Shown here: positions 17,859-26,942 of the stretch, in pieces
Position numbering within the stretch: the stretch's first letter is position 1
Layout: each line of letters opens with the position of its first letter
Origin: Gemmatimonadota bacterium
GTDB lineage: Bacteria > Gemmatimonadota > Gemmatimonadetes > Longimicrobiales > Gaopeijiaceae
NCBI GenBank assembly: GCA_009838975.1
Contig: VXQO01000025.1
Coordinates: 74,073 to 138,072 of the forward strand
Length of the DNA stretch: 64,000 nucleotides
Reading direction: 5' to 3'
Made by a program: the position numbers and the translations under genes
Notes under the pieces: model-generated
Database searches by the model: none
What the model was told of the DNA's origin: nothing
Seen by the model: the letters and a program-made list of their open reading frames with translations, nothing else

Positions 17859-19268
17859 TCATCGGAGTTCGCTCCACCGGACGAGCTCGCCCAGCGGCCG
17901 GCTGCCGTCGTGCATCCAGTCCGCCTCCGGATAGGGCACCTCAGGAAGCGGGACCACCCTGGTGACGCCGAGTCCGCACAGCTCGCGGGCAAAGTCGACG
18001 CGGTTCACGCCGATCCCGGCGAGCCCCACGGTTTGAAGAACCGGAGCCAGCCGGGCCAGCGCCCGGAGGCAGGCGTTCAGGTCGGGTACGGCAGCCACCC
18101 AGACCGTGCGGCCTCCCGAAGGCTCGAAGGCGTCCGGGGACGCGAGCACAACGGTCCAGCGCGATCGTTCACCGTGCCATAGATCGATTTCGCCAGACCT
18201 GGTCCCGGCAGACGCGGCGCCCTTCATCCTGAGCCGCCCCCTGAGCTGGTGCAGCGCCGACAGATCCGCAGGTTCGACCGGCCCGGGAGGCAGCACCACT
18301 TCCAGCGCCACGAGTTCGTTGGCCAGCGACGCGCACCACCGTCGAACCGCCCGACGGGCCCCCAACACGAACACGAGCTGGGTACTGACGCATCCCCGCT
18401 GGTCGAAGAGAACCGCCGCGCGAGCCGCTTCCGCCGCCGCTCCAGGCGCCCGACCGGGGTCCACCACGGCCACCCCGATGCGGTGGGGATGCTCGACGAG
18501 GCGCGTGGACGCCGGTGCACGGGCGCGGACGGACTCGATGGTCGCGTCGCTCCCGTAGACGACGACCTGATCAGCCGCCCGCAACACCTCCCGTTCCCAC
18601 GAGTCCCAGTCTTCCGCCCCGCCAGGCCAGTATTGCACCGCGACGGCCGCGCCGACACGCGCGTCAATGCGCTGGAGTTCCCGCGCGAAGCGGACCGTGA
18701 GGGCCACGTCCCCAGCCCCCGGCTTCGCCAGCACGGCCGACTTGACGAGAAGCGCCCGGATCATGGATGTGACGGTCACGCCAGGTACCGTCCCCGCGCC
18801 GAGGTGCAGCGTGAGACCCGGACCCGCCGCCCGGATCGCACGGGCACCTTCGGGCACGAAACCATCCAGCACCCGCGGGTCGGAAAACTCTGCCGCGACG
18901 AGGTGCCCGAGACTCTCGCCATTCCACGACGGCGCGATTCCCTCCAGGATCTGTGCCGCCATGGCCGTGGAAATCCCGGCGTTGGCAGCCACATGACCGA
19001 CGGCATCGCCGTCCAGCCCACTCACCAGGGCATCTGTCGCCCCGCCCAGGAGCTCAACCATTTCCGCCACGGGGATCGACGACAGATCGGGCGCCGCGGC
19101 ACGCAGTGAGGTCACGAGCGCACGGTGCGCCTGGCTGTCCGCCCGCGGGTGCCGAACGACGAGTGCACCGGTCCGGGTTTCGGCCAATCGCTCCGGCGGC
19201 TTCAACCGCGCCGGCCAGGCCCAGCCATCGACCCGCCCGGGGTCGGGTGCCCTCGCCGGGATGCTCAA
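17859..19268 (-). CDS. LuxC-like acyl-CoA reductase
   Basis: A 469-residue NADPH-dependent fatty-acyl reductase of the aldehyde dehydrogenase superfamily. The acyl-accepting cysteine is Cys293 in FDQRGCVSTQ, close to the active-site position of bacterial LuxC. An upstream HLGAGTVPGVTVTSM segment matches the nucleotide-binding region. The start is TTG in a TTGA overlap with the LuxE-like gene, so the two are translationally coupled as in lux operons. No luciferase genes (luxAB) or luxD lie nearby. The pair may make aldehydes or aldehyde-derived products for another purpose. Confidence 0.85.
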   Translation of the reverse strand: MSIPARAPDPGRVDGWAWPARLKPPERLAETRTGALVVRHPRADSQAHRALVTSLRAAAPDLSSIPVAEMVELLGGATDALVSGLDGDAVGHVAANAGISTAMAAQILEGIAPSWNGESLGHLVAAEFSDPRVLDGFVPEGARAIRAAGPGLTLHLGAGTVPGVTVTSMIRALLVKSAVLAKPGAGDVALTVRFARELQRIDARVGAAVAVQYWPGGAEDWDSWEREVLRAADQVVVYGSDATIESVRARAPASTRLVEHPHRIGVAVVDPGRAPGAAAEAARAAVLFDQRGCVSTQLVFVLGARRAVRRWCASLANELVALEVVLPPGPVEPADLSALHQLRGRLRMKGAASAGTRSGEIDLWHGERSRWTVVLASPDAFEPSGGRTVWVAAVPDLNACLRALARLAPVLQTVGLAGIGVNRVDFARELCGLGVTRVVPLPEVPYPEADWMHDGSRPLGELVRWSELR

Positions 19269-20398
19269 CGTGGACCGTCCACGGAAAGAGCGCTCACCCG
19301 TGTCAACCGAAGAAAGGACTCCGCGGTCAGCGAGCAGCCGCGCAAGCTCGCGCCGGGTGCCCGTCCGAGCAGGCGCACACGACCACTCCTGGTCGTGCTC
19401 CCGAGATCCTCGGTCAGGATGTGGCAGACCGACCGGGCGTTCGCCAGATCGCAGTGGGCCAGCAGCCCGGGCTCACCGGGCGGCAGGGGTGACAGGTCCG
19501 CCGGATGGAGCGCGCGAGTGCGCACCCAGGGAGGGAAACGATGTTCGCGTTCAACCGCCGCCCCGGCGCGGCCCGCGACCCCGTCGTAGGCCTGCGACAG
19601 CATCTCTGTCATGCCGTACTCGTTGATGACATGGGACTGCGGGACCCCGAGGCGCTCACCGACCCGCCTGTAGAGCGTCGCACGGTCCACCTCCGCCACC
19701 CGGCCCTTGAATCCGCCCGTCTCCATGATCCGTGAGCCGGCGGGAAGGGAGAGCCGCACCTCGCCGAGTCCGTCCAGAAGCTGAACCAGCGCGAACGCGG
19801 TCGTCAGCAGCAGCACCGGCGCCGTGTTGGCACCAGCCGCCCGAACGACCGAATGGATGTCGACGCCGCGCTCCGGGTGGAATGCCCAGGTCGTCTTCTT
19901 GACCTCGGGTTCCCGGGCAATGAAGCCCGCCATCGCCGACAGGGAGGAATCGGGCGCATCGTCCGGCCGGGGGATGAGCGAGACCAGCGCGAGATGCGGG
20001 GCGCCGCATCCCGGCCCGCGGTCTGCAAAGAGGTGCTGCCGGTAGTTGTCTCGGGCCGCCACGCGGTAGAGGTCCACACTGGCGATGTAGTGCTCGCCGC
20101 GCCGCGAGGCCCCCGCCGTCGTCCCGCTGGTTCGAAAAACGACCTCGGCAACGCCGGATACGATGGGCACGTCCCTGAACGCGGACACAGGCACGGGGGG
20201 TATCTCGCACCAGGACGAAGGTTCGGCACTCGCAACCCCATCCCAGTAGCGGCGCAGCGTCGGGTTGGCAGCGCGTTGAGCCGCATGGACCCGAAGCGCC
20301 ATGCGATCGAACTCGTCATCATCGCGTAGAGCCTCGCCGCCCGCGCGAAAGAGGGCCGCCAGTTCCTCGGTCAGGTGCGCACAGTCAGGCCCCGCCAC
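19265..20398 (-). CDS. LuxE-like acyl-protein synthetase
   Basis: A 377-residue acyl-activating enzyme resembling LuxE, which adenylates a fatty acid and transfers the acyl group to LuxC. The adenylate-forming motif FRTSGTTAGASRRG lies near residues 88-101, and INEYGMTEMLSQAYD near 258-272 is the typical later core motif. The GTG start at 20398 comes 12 bases after the D-aminoacylase stop, and its own stop overlaps luxC-like. Members of this family also occur in non-luminous bacteria, sometimes in polysaccharide or lipid clusters. Confidence 0.85.
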   Translation of the reverse strand: MAGPDCAHLTEELAALFRAGGEALRDDDEFDRMALRVHAAQRAANPTLRRYWDGVASAEPSSWCEIPPVPVSAFRDVPIVSGVAEVVFRTSGTTAGASRRGEHYIASVDLYRVAARDNYRQHLFADRGPGCGAPHLALVSLIPRPDDAPDSSLSAMAGFIAREPEVKKTTWAFHPERGVDIHSVVRAAGANTAPVLLLTTAFALVQLLDGLGEVRLSLPAGSRIMETGGFKGRVAEVDRATLYRRVGERLGVPQSHVINEYGMTEMLSQAYDGVAGRAGAAVEREHRFPPWVRTRALHPADLSPLPPGEPGLLAHCDLANARSVCHILTEDLGSTTRSGRVRLLGRAPGASLRGCSLTAESFLRLTRVSALSVDGPR

Positions 20399-20410
20399 GC
20401 CGCACTCCGG

Positions 20411-22099
20411 CTAGCCTGCCGGCCCGGTGCCCCGCACGGCGCGCCCCCCCAGTTGCCCGGTCTGTTCGCCGTCGCGGATCGTGTGGACCCCCGAAACGAC
20501 GACGTGCCCGATGCCTTCGGGGTATTGGTGCGGATCGTCGAAGGTCGCGCGGTCGCGTACGGTGTCGGGATCGAGGACGACGATGTCCGCCACGGCGCCC
20601 GCCCTCAGCACTCCACGGTCGCGGAGGCCAAGCTTCCGCGCAGGGAGGCCCGACATCTTGTGCACGGCGCTCTCCAGGCTCATGGCCCCGCGCTCACGCA
20701 CGTAGTGACCCAGCACCCTGGGGAAACTGCCGTAGCCGCGAGGGTGCGGCGACGAGCGCGAGAGCGGTCCGTACGGCGCGTAGGCGCCGCCGTCGGAGCA
20801 GACCATTCCGAGCGGGTGGGCGAGCATGCGTTCCGTGTTGTCCTCGGACATGCCGAAGCCGATCATGCCCACGCTGCCGCCAGCGTCCCGCAGCAGCCGC
20901 ACGGTGAGGTCGTAGGGATCCTCGCCCAGTTCGGCCGCCAGCTCCCCGAGCCGCCGCCCCCGCGCGGCCGCGTTGGGGCCGCCGATCCGGGTGATCTGGA
21001 CCGCGTCCCACGACCCCAGCAGCGCGATCTTGTCGCGGCACGCCCGCTCAAGCGCCGGGCCCGTCTCCGGATCGGCGAGCCGTTCGAGGAACCGGGCCGT
21101 GCCGCCGGCCCGCGCCGACGCGGGGAAGAGGTTCGACAGCCCAGTCGCGTAGGCCACGTAGGGGTAGCGGTCGAAGTGCACGTCGACGCCTGCCGCGCGC
21201 GCGGCCTCGATCGCCGCGAAGGCCGCGTCGGCCTTCCAGTGATTGCGTTCTCCCTGCGCCTTGAGGTGCGACACCTGCACCGCCATCCCGGCCACGCGCC
21301 CTACGTGAAGCGCCTCTTCGAGCGCGGCCAGGAGGCGGTCGTCCTCGTTGCGCATGTGCGACGCGTAGGGGTAGATCGTGCCGCGCAGTTCGCCCGCGAG
21401 CGCCACGAGTTCGTCGGGGCCGGCGAAGCTGCCGGGCGTGTATTCCAGCCCCGTGGACAAGCCCACGGCGCCGCTGGCCAACGCTTCCCGCACCAGCGCG
21501 CGCATGCGCTCGATCTCGGAAGCCGTCGCCGGACGGTCGGCGCCGCCCACGACGAGGCCGCGGATCGCGCCGTGCCCGACCATCGACGCCACACTCACCG
21601 CCGGGCGCTCCCGGTCGATCCGGTCGAGGAAGCCGCCGACATCGCGGAAGTCGATCTCCACATCGAAGTCGCGGCGGTAGCGGTCGCGTGTCAGTTCGAA
21701 TGTGCCGTCGCTCCAGGGGCCGATCGACGAGCCGTCCTGGCCCACGACCTCCACGGTGACGCCTTGCCGCACCCGGCTTTCGGCGCGCGGATTGACCAGG
21801 AGGGAGAGGTCGGCGTGGGAGTGGATGTCGATGAAGCCGGGGGCGACTGCCATTCCCCGCGCGTCGATCTCGACGGCGCCCGTCGCGGCGACCTCGCCGA
21901 CGGCGGTGATGCGGTCGCCGTCGACGGCGATGTCCCCGGTGCGCGGGGGGCCTCCCGTGCCGTCGTAGACGGTGCCGTGGCGGACAACCAGTGTCTGGCG
22001 CCCGCGGTTGGCCGCGACCCAGGGCGCGGCAGGCCGTCCAAGGCCTGCCAGCCCCGCAAGCCCGGCCGTGCCGCGCGCAAGAAAGTCGCGTCGCTTCAC
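20411..22099 (-). CDS. N-acyl-D-amino-acid deacylase family amidohydrolase, Tat-exported
   Basis: A 562-residue metal-dependent amidohydrolase. The N-terminus KRRDFLARGTAGLAGLAG is a twin-arginine signal. The metal-site motif is GFIDIHSHAD near residue 90, a later His-rich segment is QVSHLKAQGERN, and the catalytic Asp is in MVCSDGGAYAP. The Cys that bridges metals in classical D-aminoacylase is not evident: the corresponding EVVGQDGSS lacks it. Related enzymes remove N-acyl groups from D-amino acids. The GTG start overlaps the stop of the upstream small gene (GTGA), and the LuxE-like gene follows after 11 bases. Confidence 0.88.
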   Translation of the reverse strand: MKRRDFLARGTAGLAGLAGLGRPAAPWVAANRGRQTLVVRHGTVYDGTGGPPRTGDIAVDGDRITAVGEVAATGAVEIDARGMAVAPGFIDIHSHADLSLLVNPRAESRVRQGVTVEVVGQDGSSIGPWSDGTFELTRDRYRRDFDVEIDFRDVGGFLDRIDRERPAVSVASMVGHGAIRGLVVGGADRPATASEIERMRALVREALASGAVGLSTGLEYTPGSFAGPDELVALAGELRGTIYPYASHMRNEDDRLLAALEEALHVGRVAGMAVQVSHLKAQGERNHWKADAAFAAIEAARAAGVDVHFDRYPYVAYATGLSNLFPASARAGGTARFLERLADPETGPALERACRDKIALLGSWDAVQITRIGGPNAAARGRRLGELAAELGEDPYDLTVRLLRDAGGSVGMIGFGMSEDNTERMLAHPLGMVCSDGGAYAPYGPLSRSSPHPRGYGSFPRVLGHYVRERGAMSLESAVHKMSGLPARKLGLRDRGVLRAGAVADIVVLDPDTVRDRATFDDPHQYPEGIGHVVVSGVHTIRDGEQTGQLGGRAVRGTGPAG

Positions 22100-22380
22100 T
22101 TCCCGTCGCTCCTTATGGTGGCGCTTCCTCCAACCCCCAGACTTCCCGGCGCGATCCCGCCTGAACGCAGGATCTTCAGCTGCTGCCGCGTCTGCTCGTT
22201 TTTCACGAGGTCGAGTGCAGAGACCACGTGGTTGTCCATTTCGGCGTAGTCGTCGCCCGGAAATCCGTCGGCCTCCGTCTGTTCGAGGGCCTCGCGCAGC
22301 CCGCGGATCTCCCGGCGAGCCTTCTCGAGGGCCCGGTGGAGTCTGGCGAGTGCGCGGCGGGTGTCTGCGTCGGTATTCAT
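22096..22380 (-). CDS. Small helical, probably coiled-coil protein
   Basis: A 94-residue protein without a recognised family. Residues 6-40 (RRALARLHRALEKARREIRGLREALEQTE) are strongly heptad-like and charged, followed by an acidic loop and a second helix (MDNHVVSALDLVKNEQTRQQLKIL). The start chosen is the ATG at 22380; the frame is open to 22470 but that extension is basic and unstructured. No clear ribosome-binding site is visible at either. It is the first gene of the operon with the D-aminoacylase and LuxE/LuxC-like genes. Confidence 0.6.
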   Translation of the reverse strand: MNTDADTRRALARLHRALEKARREIRGLREALEQTEADGFPGDDYAEMDNHVVSALDLVKNEQTRQQLKILRSGGIAPGSLGVGGSATIRSDGK

Positions 22381-22501
22381 GACATGTAAGGATGCACCCT
22401 TTGTCAGCGGCGGATCAACGGTCCGGTCGGATCGCGGGGTCCGGGTCCGCGGCAGGATCTCTGTCGTCAACGGGAAACCGGGTCATTTCCGCTTCCCGCG
22501 G

Positions 22502-22530
22502 TTGCGGCGGTATTGGCCCGCAAGTACCTC
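22502..22530 (+). promoter_or_regulatory. Predicted promoter of the rightward amidohydrolase operon
   Basis: TTGCGG (22502-22507), a 17-base spacer, then TACCTC (22525-22530). The spacing is ideal and the -10 matches the TANCT pattern seen elsewhere in the window; each hexamer alone is weak. It lies in the 233-base divergent gap between the leftward small coiled-coil gene and the rightward amidohydrolase gene. Confidence 0.4.
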
Positions 22531-22613
22531 TTTAACAGCCTTTTGGTGCACCCGTGCGCCCCCCACCGCGGGTTGCCGGCACCGCAGTCACCTGACCACG
22601 GAGGGATGACCCA

Positions 22614-24116
22614 TTGAACCAGTTCAGACCATGCACCCTGGCCGTACTGGCGGCCGGCGTCACCGCCCTCGCCGTCGCCACCCCCGCCGCCGCACAGGAC
22701 CGCTACGACATCGTGCTCGCGGGCGGGCGAGTGATGGACCCCGAAACGGGCCTGGACGCGGTGCGGAACGTGGGCATAAACGGCTCGGTGATCGTCGCCG
22801 TCTCGGAGGAACCGCTCGACGGTGATGTGGTGGTCGACGCCTCCGGGCTCGTGGTCGCGCCGGGCTTCATCGACCTGCATGCACACGGCCAGACCAACCG
22901 CGCGAACGAATTCCAGGCGCGTGATGGGGTGACCACCGCGCTGGAGATGGAGAGCGGGGTCGGGGATCTCACGGCCTACCTGACCGAGCGCGGCAGTGGC
23001 GCGATCCTGAACTACGGCGCCACCGTGTCGCACATGATAAACCGGGCATGGGCGATGTTCGACCGGGGCGACCTCCTGCGGCGCGCCGAATCCATGCTTG
23101 AGAGCGACCCCGAGGCCGGTCTTCGCGAGCTGGACCGCATCGCCGGCGGCGCGCGCTACGAGCCGGTTCACGCGGACGAATTCGGAGCCCTGTGGGCGGC
23201 ACTCGCCCAGGGGCTTTCGGAGGGAGCGCTCGGGATCGGGATGGCGCACCAGTATTACCCGGGCGCGTCGCTCGAGGAGATCCTCGACGTGTTCAGGTTC
23301 GCGGCCTACGAGAACACCACCATCTACACGCACGTGCGCGACATGAAGATCAGCGCCATGCAGGAAGTGATCGCCAACGCGGTCGCAACCGGCGCGTCAC
23401 TCCACATCGTGCACGCGAACAGCTCCAGCCTGTGGAACATCGAGCCGATCCTGGAACTGATCGGCGGTGCCCAGAGCCGCGGGTTCGACATTACCACCGA
23501 GGTCTATCCCTACACGGGCGCCTCGACGGGGCTCCAGTCGGCGATTTTCGATCCGGGCTGGCAGGAGACGCTGCAAATCAGCTACGGCGACCTGCAGTGG
23601 CAGGACACCGGGGAGAGATTGACGGAAGAGACGTTCAACAGCTACCGGGCCACCGGCGGCACCGTCATCATCCACATGATGCGGGAGGAGTGGATCCGGC
23701 ACGCGCTCGCCACCGACTTCGTGATGGTCGCTTCGGACGGCATGCCCTACGCGCCGGGGGCCCACCCCCGCAGCGCCGGCACCTTCTCGCGCTTCCTGGG
23801 CCGCTACGTGCGGGATGAAGGGTTGATGTCGCTCATGGACGGTCTCGCGAAGATCACCATCATGCCGGCGAAGCGGCTGGAAGGCATGACCGACCAGGCC
23901 AGGCGCAAGGGGCGGATCCAGGCCGGCGCCGACGCCGACATCACCGTTTTCGACGCCGAGCGCATCATCGACACCGCGACCTTCGAGGACGACCTGTCCT
24001 ACTCCGAAGGCGTGGTCCACGTCCTGGTCAACGGCGAGTTCGTGGTCCGGGACGAGGAGAACGTCGCCGGCGCCATGCCCGGACGGGCAATCATAGGAAG
24101 GTTGAGCGCAAAATGA
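22614..24116 (+). CDS. Secreted amidohydrolase of the D-aminoacylase family
   Basis: A 500-residue exported amidohydrolase. A Sec signal peptide ends around ATPAAAQDR (residues 1-28). The HxH motif is GFIDLHAHGQ. A glutamate in TTALEMESG sits where classical D-aminoacylases have a metal-bridging Cys. Further ligands are in TIYTHVRDM and SLHIVHANSS, and the catalytic Asp is in MVASDGMPYAPGAH. The start is TTG at 22614: GGAGGG lies about 12 bases upstream, and the nearer ATG runs into a stop after two codons. Its stop overlaps the next ATG, so the two paralogues are coupled. Confidence 0.88.
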   Translation: MNQFRPCTLAVLAAGVTALAVATPAAAQDRYDIVLAGGRVMDPETGLDAVRNVGINGSVIVAVSEEPLDGDVVVDASGLVVAPGFIDLHAHGQTNRANEFQARDGVTTALEMESGVGDLTAYLTERGSGAILNYGATVSHMINRAWAMFDRGDLLRRAESMLESDPEAGLRELDRIAGGARYEPVHADEFGALWAALAQGLSEGALGIGMAHQYYPGASLEEILDVFRFAAYENTTIYTHVRDMKISAMQEVIANAVATGASLHIVHANSSSLWNIEPILELIGGAQSRGFDITTEVYPYTGASTGLQSAIFDPGWQETLQISYGDLQWQDTGERLTEETFNSYRATGGTVIIHMMREEWIRHALATDFVMVASDGMPYAPGAHPRSAGTFSRFLGRYVRDEGLMSLMDGLAKITIMPAKRLEGMTDQARRKGRIQAGADADITVFDAERIIDTATFEDDLSYSEGVVHVLVNGEFVVRDEENVAGAMPGRAIIGRLSAK

Positions 24117-25846
24117 CTACTGCAAGGATTCTGTTCACCGGCTTTGCGCTGGCCCTCGCCGCGCAGACCGCCGCCGCTCAGGACTACGACATCATCATCC
24201 GCAACGGGCGCGTGCTCGATGGGACCGGCAACGACTGGTTCAACGCCGACATCGCGATCAACGGCGACGAGATCGTGCGTATCGGACGCATGCCGGACGC
24301 CACCGCCGGCCGCGTGATCGACGCCACCGGCCTTTACGTCTCGCCCGGGTTCATCGACCTGCATTCGCACTCCGACGGCGCAATGACCTCGGAGCATCTC
24401 GAGGCGCGCCGGGCCAAGAGCCTCAACAGCCAGGGGCTCACGACCGTGATCGGCGGGGCGGACGGGCGCAACGCCAGGTGGCCGATAAGCTCCGAGGTCG
24501 CGGCGCTGCAGTCACAGGGCCACGCCATGAACTTCGTGCCGATGGTGGGTCACAGTACCGTTCGCAGTGCGGTCATGGGGGACGACTACGAACGCCCCGC
24601 GACGGCCGGTGAGGTCGCGCGCATGCGGGAAATGGTGCGGCAGGGGATGGAGGCCGGCGCCTGGGGGCTCGGTGCGGGGATCGAGTACAGGCCCGCCCGC
24701 TTCAGCGACCCCGAAGAGGTGATCGCGCTGGCCTCCGAGGTGGCGCCCTACGACGGATTCTACGTCGCGCACCAGCGCAGCGAGGCCACGATGCCGCTCT
24801 GGCAGCTGCCCAGCAACGTGGACGACTGGCCGGTCGACGGGCTGCAGGGGCTCCAGGAGACGATCAACATCGCGCGGGAGACGGGGATTCGCGTCGTGGC
24901 GAGCCATCACAAGGCGCGCGGGCGCTCCAGCTTCGGCCGCTCGGGGCACGACACGCTGGTCGTGAACGCGGCCCGGGCCGAAGGGCTCGAGGTCTACCTC
25001 GACGTCTACCCGTACGAGACCTTCGGCGGCGGCGCCCGCCCGATGATCCCGCGCTGGAGCCTGGTGGCCGACGGCGTGGACGTCAGCGGCGGCCGCGACA
25101 GCCCCACCTACTACGCGGCGGGGATCTTCAGCGACGCGCAGGCCCATCTTGCGCGGCGGTGGAGCGATCCCGAGACCCGGGAGCGGATCGCGCGGGACAT
25201 CGCCTGGATCGTCGATCACAACGGCGGCGAGGACCGGGTGGTGGTTGTGGACTATCCCGATCCCGGGTTCGTCGGGAAGACGCTAACCGAGCTGGCCGGG
25301 GAAATGGGCGTGACCTTCCAGGAGGTCGTCGTTCACATGGCGCTCAACGGGTACCCGGATGTGATCGGCGGGGCCTGGACCCGGGGCTACGGCATTCACG
25401 ATGTCGACGTCATCAACTACTACAAGCAGGAATACACGGCCACAGCCTCGGACGCCGGGGTCAGCGGAGTCGAGGGCGTGCCGCAGTTCGGGTCGCGGCC
25501 CGGCGCGCATCCGCGGCATTTCGGGGCATTCACGCGCAAGATTGCACACTACGTGAAGGACCTGCAGGCGATTTCGCTGCCCTTTGCTGTCCGCTCGATG
25601 ACCGGCTTGCCGGCGCGAATCATCGGGCTGCCCGACCGCGGGCTGTTGCGCGAGGGATACAAGGCGGACGTCGTGATCTTCGACTACGAGCGGCTGCGGG
25701 ACCGCGCGACCGTGCTGGAACCCGACCTGTACAGCGAGGGGGTGGACTACGTGATGGTCAACGGCGTGCTGACGATCGACAACGGCGAGTTCACGGACGC
25801 GCTGCCGGGGGAGGTGGTGCTCCGGGGCGGTCGGCCAGTCAGCTGA
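24113..25846 (+). CDS. Secreted amidohydrolase of the D-aminoacylase family (second copy)
   Basis: A 577-residue exported amidohydrolase with signal peptide ALALAAQTAAAQ. Motifs: GFIDLHSHSDGA (HxH), FVPMVGHSTVR, VVASHHKARGR (His ligand) and, near the C-terminus, GLPARIIGLPDRGLLREGYKADVVIFD, the usual composite beta-domain. It belongs to the same family as its upstream neighbour but is diverged, and about 77 residues longer. It starts with ATG in an ATGA overlap. The substrate is probably an N-acyl-D-amino acid or a related peptide fragment, but this is inferred from family only. Confidence 0.88.
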   Translation: MTTARILFTGFALALAAQTAAAQDYDIIIRNGRVLDGTGNDWFNADIAINGDEIVRIGRMPDATAGRVIDATGLYVSPGFIDLHSHSDGAMTSEHLEARRAKSLNSQGLTTVIGGADGRNARWPISSEVAALQSQGHAMNFVPMVGHSTVRSAVMGDDYERPATAGEVARMREMVRQGMEAGAWGLGAGIEYRPARFSDPEEVIALASEVAPYDGFYVAHQRSEATMPLWQLPSNVDDWPVDGLQGLQETINIARETGIRVVASHHKARGRSSFGRSGHDTLVVNAARAEGLEVYLDVYPYETFGGGARPMIPRWSLVADGVDVSGGRDSPTYYAAGIFSDAQAHLARRWSDPETRERIARDIAWIVDHNGGEDRVVVVDYPDPGFVGKTLTELAGEMGVTFQEVVVHMALNGYPDVIGGAWTRGYGIHDVDVINYYKQEYTATASDAGVSGVEGVPQFGSRPGAHPRHFGAFTRKIAHYVKDLQAISLPFAVRSMTGLPARIIGLPDRGLLREGYKADVVIFDYERLRDRATVLEPDLYSEGVDYVMVNGVLTIDNGEFTDALPGEVVLRGGRPVS

Positions 25847-25847
25847 A

Positions 25848-26942
25848 GTGACCGCGGAGGTCGATCCGCTGGACCTTGTCATCGTCGGGGCCGGGCCTTG
25901 CGGCCTGGCCGCGGCGGTGGCCGCGAAGGAGAGCGGGCTGAGCCACGTTGTCGTCGACCGCGGGTGCATTACCGAGTCGCTGACGCACTACCCGTACTAC
26001 ATGACGTTCTTCTCCACGGCCGAGCGGCTGGAGATCGGCGATGTGCCCTTCACGATCCCGGAGCCCAAACCGACGCGGCGGGAGGCGTTGGCGTACTATC
26101 GGCATGTCGTCGCGCACCACGGGCTGAGGGTGCGCCAGTATGAGGAGGTGACGGGAATTGTCCGCCGGAATGGGGGTGAATCGGCAGGCGGATCCGGCTT
26201 CGTCGTGCATACCTGCACACGGGAGGGGCGCGAGCGCCGGAGCCGTGCGCGGGCCGTGGTCATCGCCACCGGCGGCTTCGGCGAGCCCAATCGGCTGGAG
26301 TTGGAGGGTGGCGATCCGGACGGGCGCGTCATCCACTACTACAAGGATCCCTACCCCTTCTTCGACCAGGACGTGATGGTGGTCGGGGGAGGCAATTCGG
26401 CGGCGGAAGTTGCCCTGGAGCTGTACCGCAACGGCGTGCGCGTGCGCATGGTGCACTTCCTGGACGTGTTCGACCGTGGCGTGAAACCCTGGGTACGGCC
26501 CGACATCGACAACAGGATCGCGAGCGGCGAGATCCCGATGCACTGGGGGTCTCGGGTGACGCGGCCGGGGCCGGGCACCGCCACGATCGTGCACGAGGAG
26601 ACCGGCGAGGCCACCGAGGTCGCGAACGACTGGATCCTGGCCATGACCGGATGGCGTCCCGATCGAACGCTGCTGCACGGCCTGGGGGTGGAGACCGATC
26701 CCGTGACGGGGATTCCCGCGCACGACCCGGCAACCATGGAAACAAACGTCGCGGGCGTGTACATCGCAGGTGTGATCGCGGCGGGTTACAACGCGAACAA
26801 GATCTTCATCGAGAACGGGCGGGAACACGGAGGGCTGATCGCCAGGCATCTGGCTGCGCGGACGCCTGGTCCTGCCGCTGCCTTGCGCGGGCCCGAAGGA
26901 TTCTCGACCAACCCTGACCGCATGGACGGCTTCGGTCGGTGA
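25848..26942 (+). CDS. ypdA: YpdA-type FAD/NAD(P) disulfide reductase
   Basis: A 364-residue flavoprotein resembling YpdA/Bdr, the NADPH-dependent bacillithiol disulfide reductase of Firmicutes. The FAD-binding GAGPCGLAAA is at residues 14-23. The family-specific YYMTFFSTAERLEIGDVPF follows, and a second Rossmann motif, MVVGGGNSAAEVALEL, lies near 178. The C-terminus YNANKIFIENGREHGGLIA is also typical. The conserved Cys of YpdA (Cys in GAGPCG, residue 18) is present. It starts at GTG 25848, one base after the preceding stop. Confidence 0.88.
   Translation: MTAEVDPLDLVIVGAGPCGLAAAVAAKESGLSHVVVDRGCITESLTHYPYYMTFFSTAERLEIGDVPFTIPEPKPTRREALAYYRHVVAHHGLRVRQYEEVTGIVRRNGGESAGGSGFVVHTCTREGRERRSRARAVVIATGGFGEPNRLELEGGDPDGRVIHYYKDPYPFFDQDVMVVGGGNSAAEVALELYRNGVRVRMVHFLDVFDRGVKPWVRPDIDNRIASGEIPMHWGSRVTRPGPGTATIVHEETGEATEVANDWILAMTGWRPDRTLLHGLGVETDPVTGIPAHDPATMETNVAGVYIAGVIAAGYNANKIFIENGREHGGLIARHLAARTPGPAAALRGPEGFSTNPDRMDGFGR

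Noticed and set aside
17859-20398. A bioluminescence operon
   Set aside because: Only LuxC-like and LuxE-like genes are present; luxA, luxB and luxD are missing from both sides.
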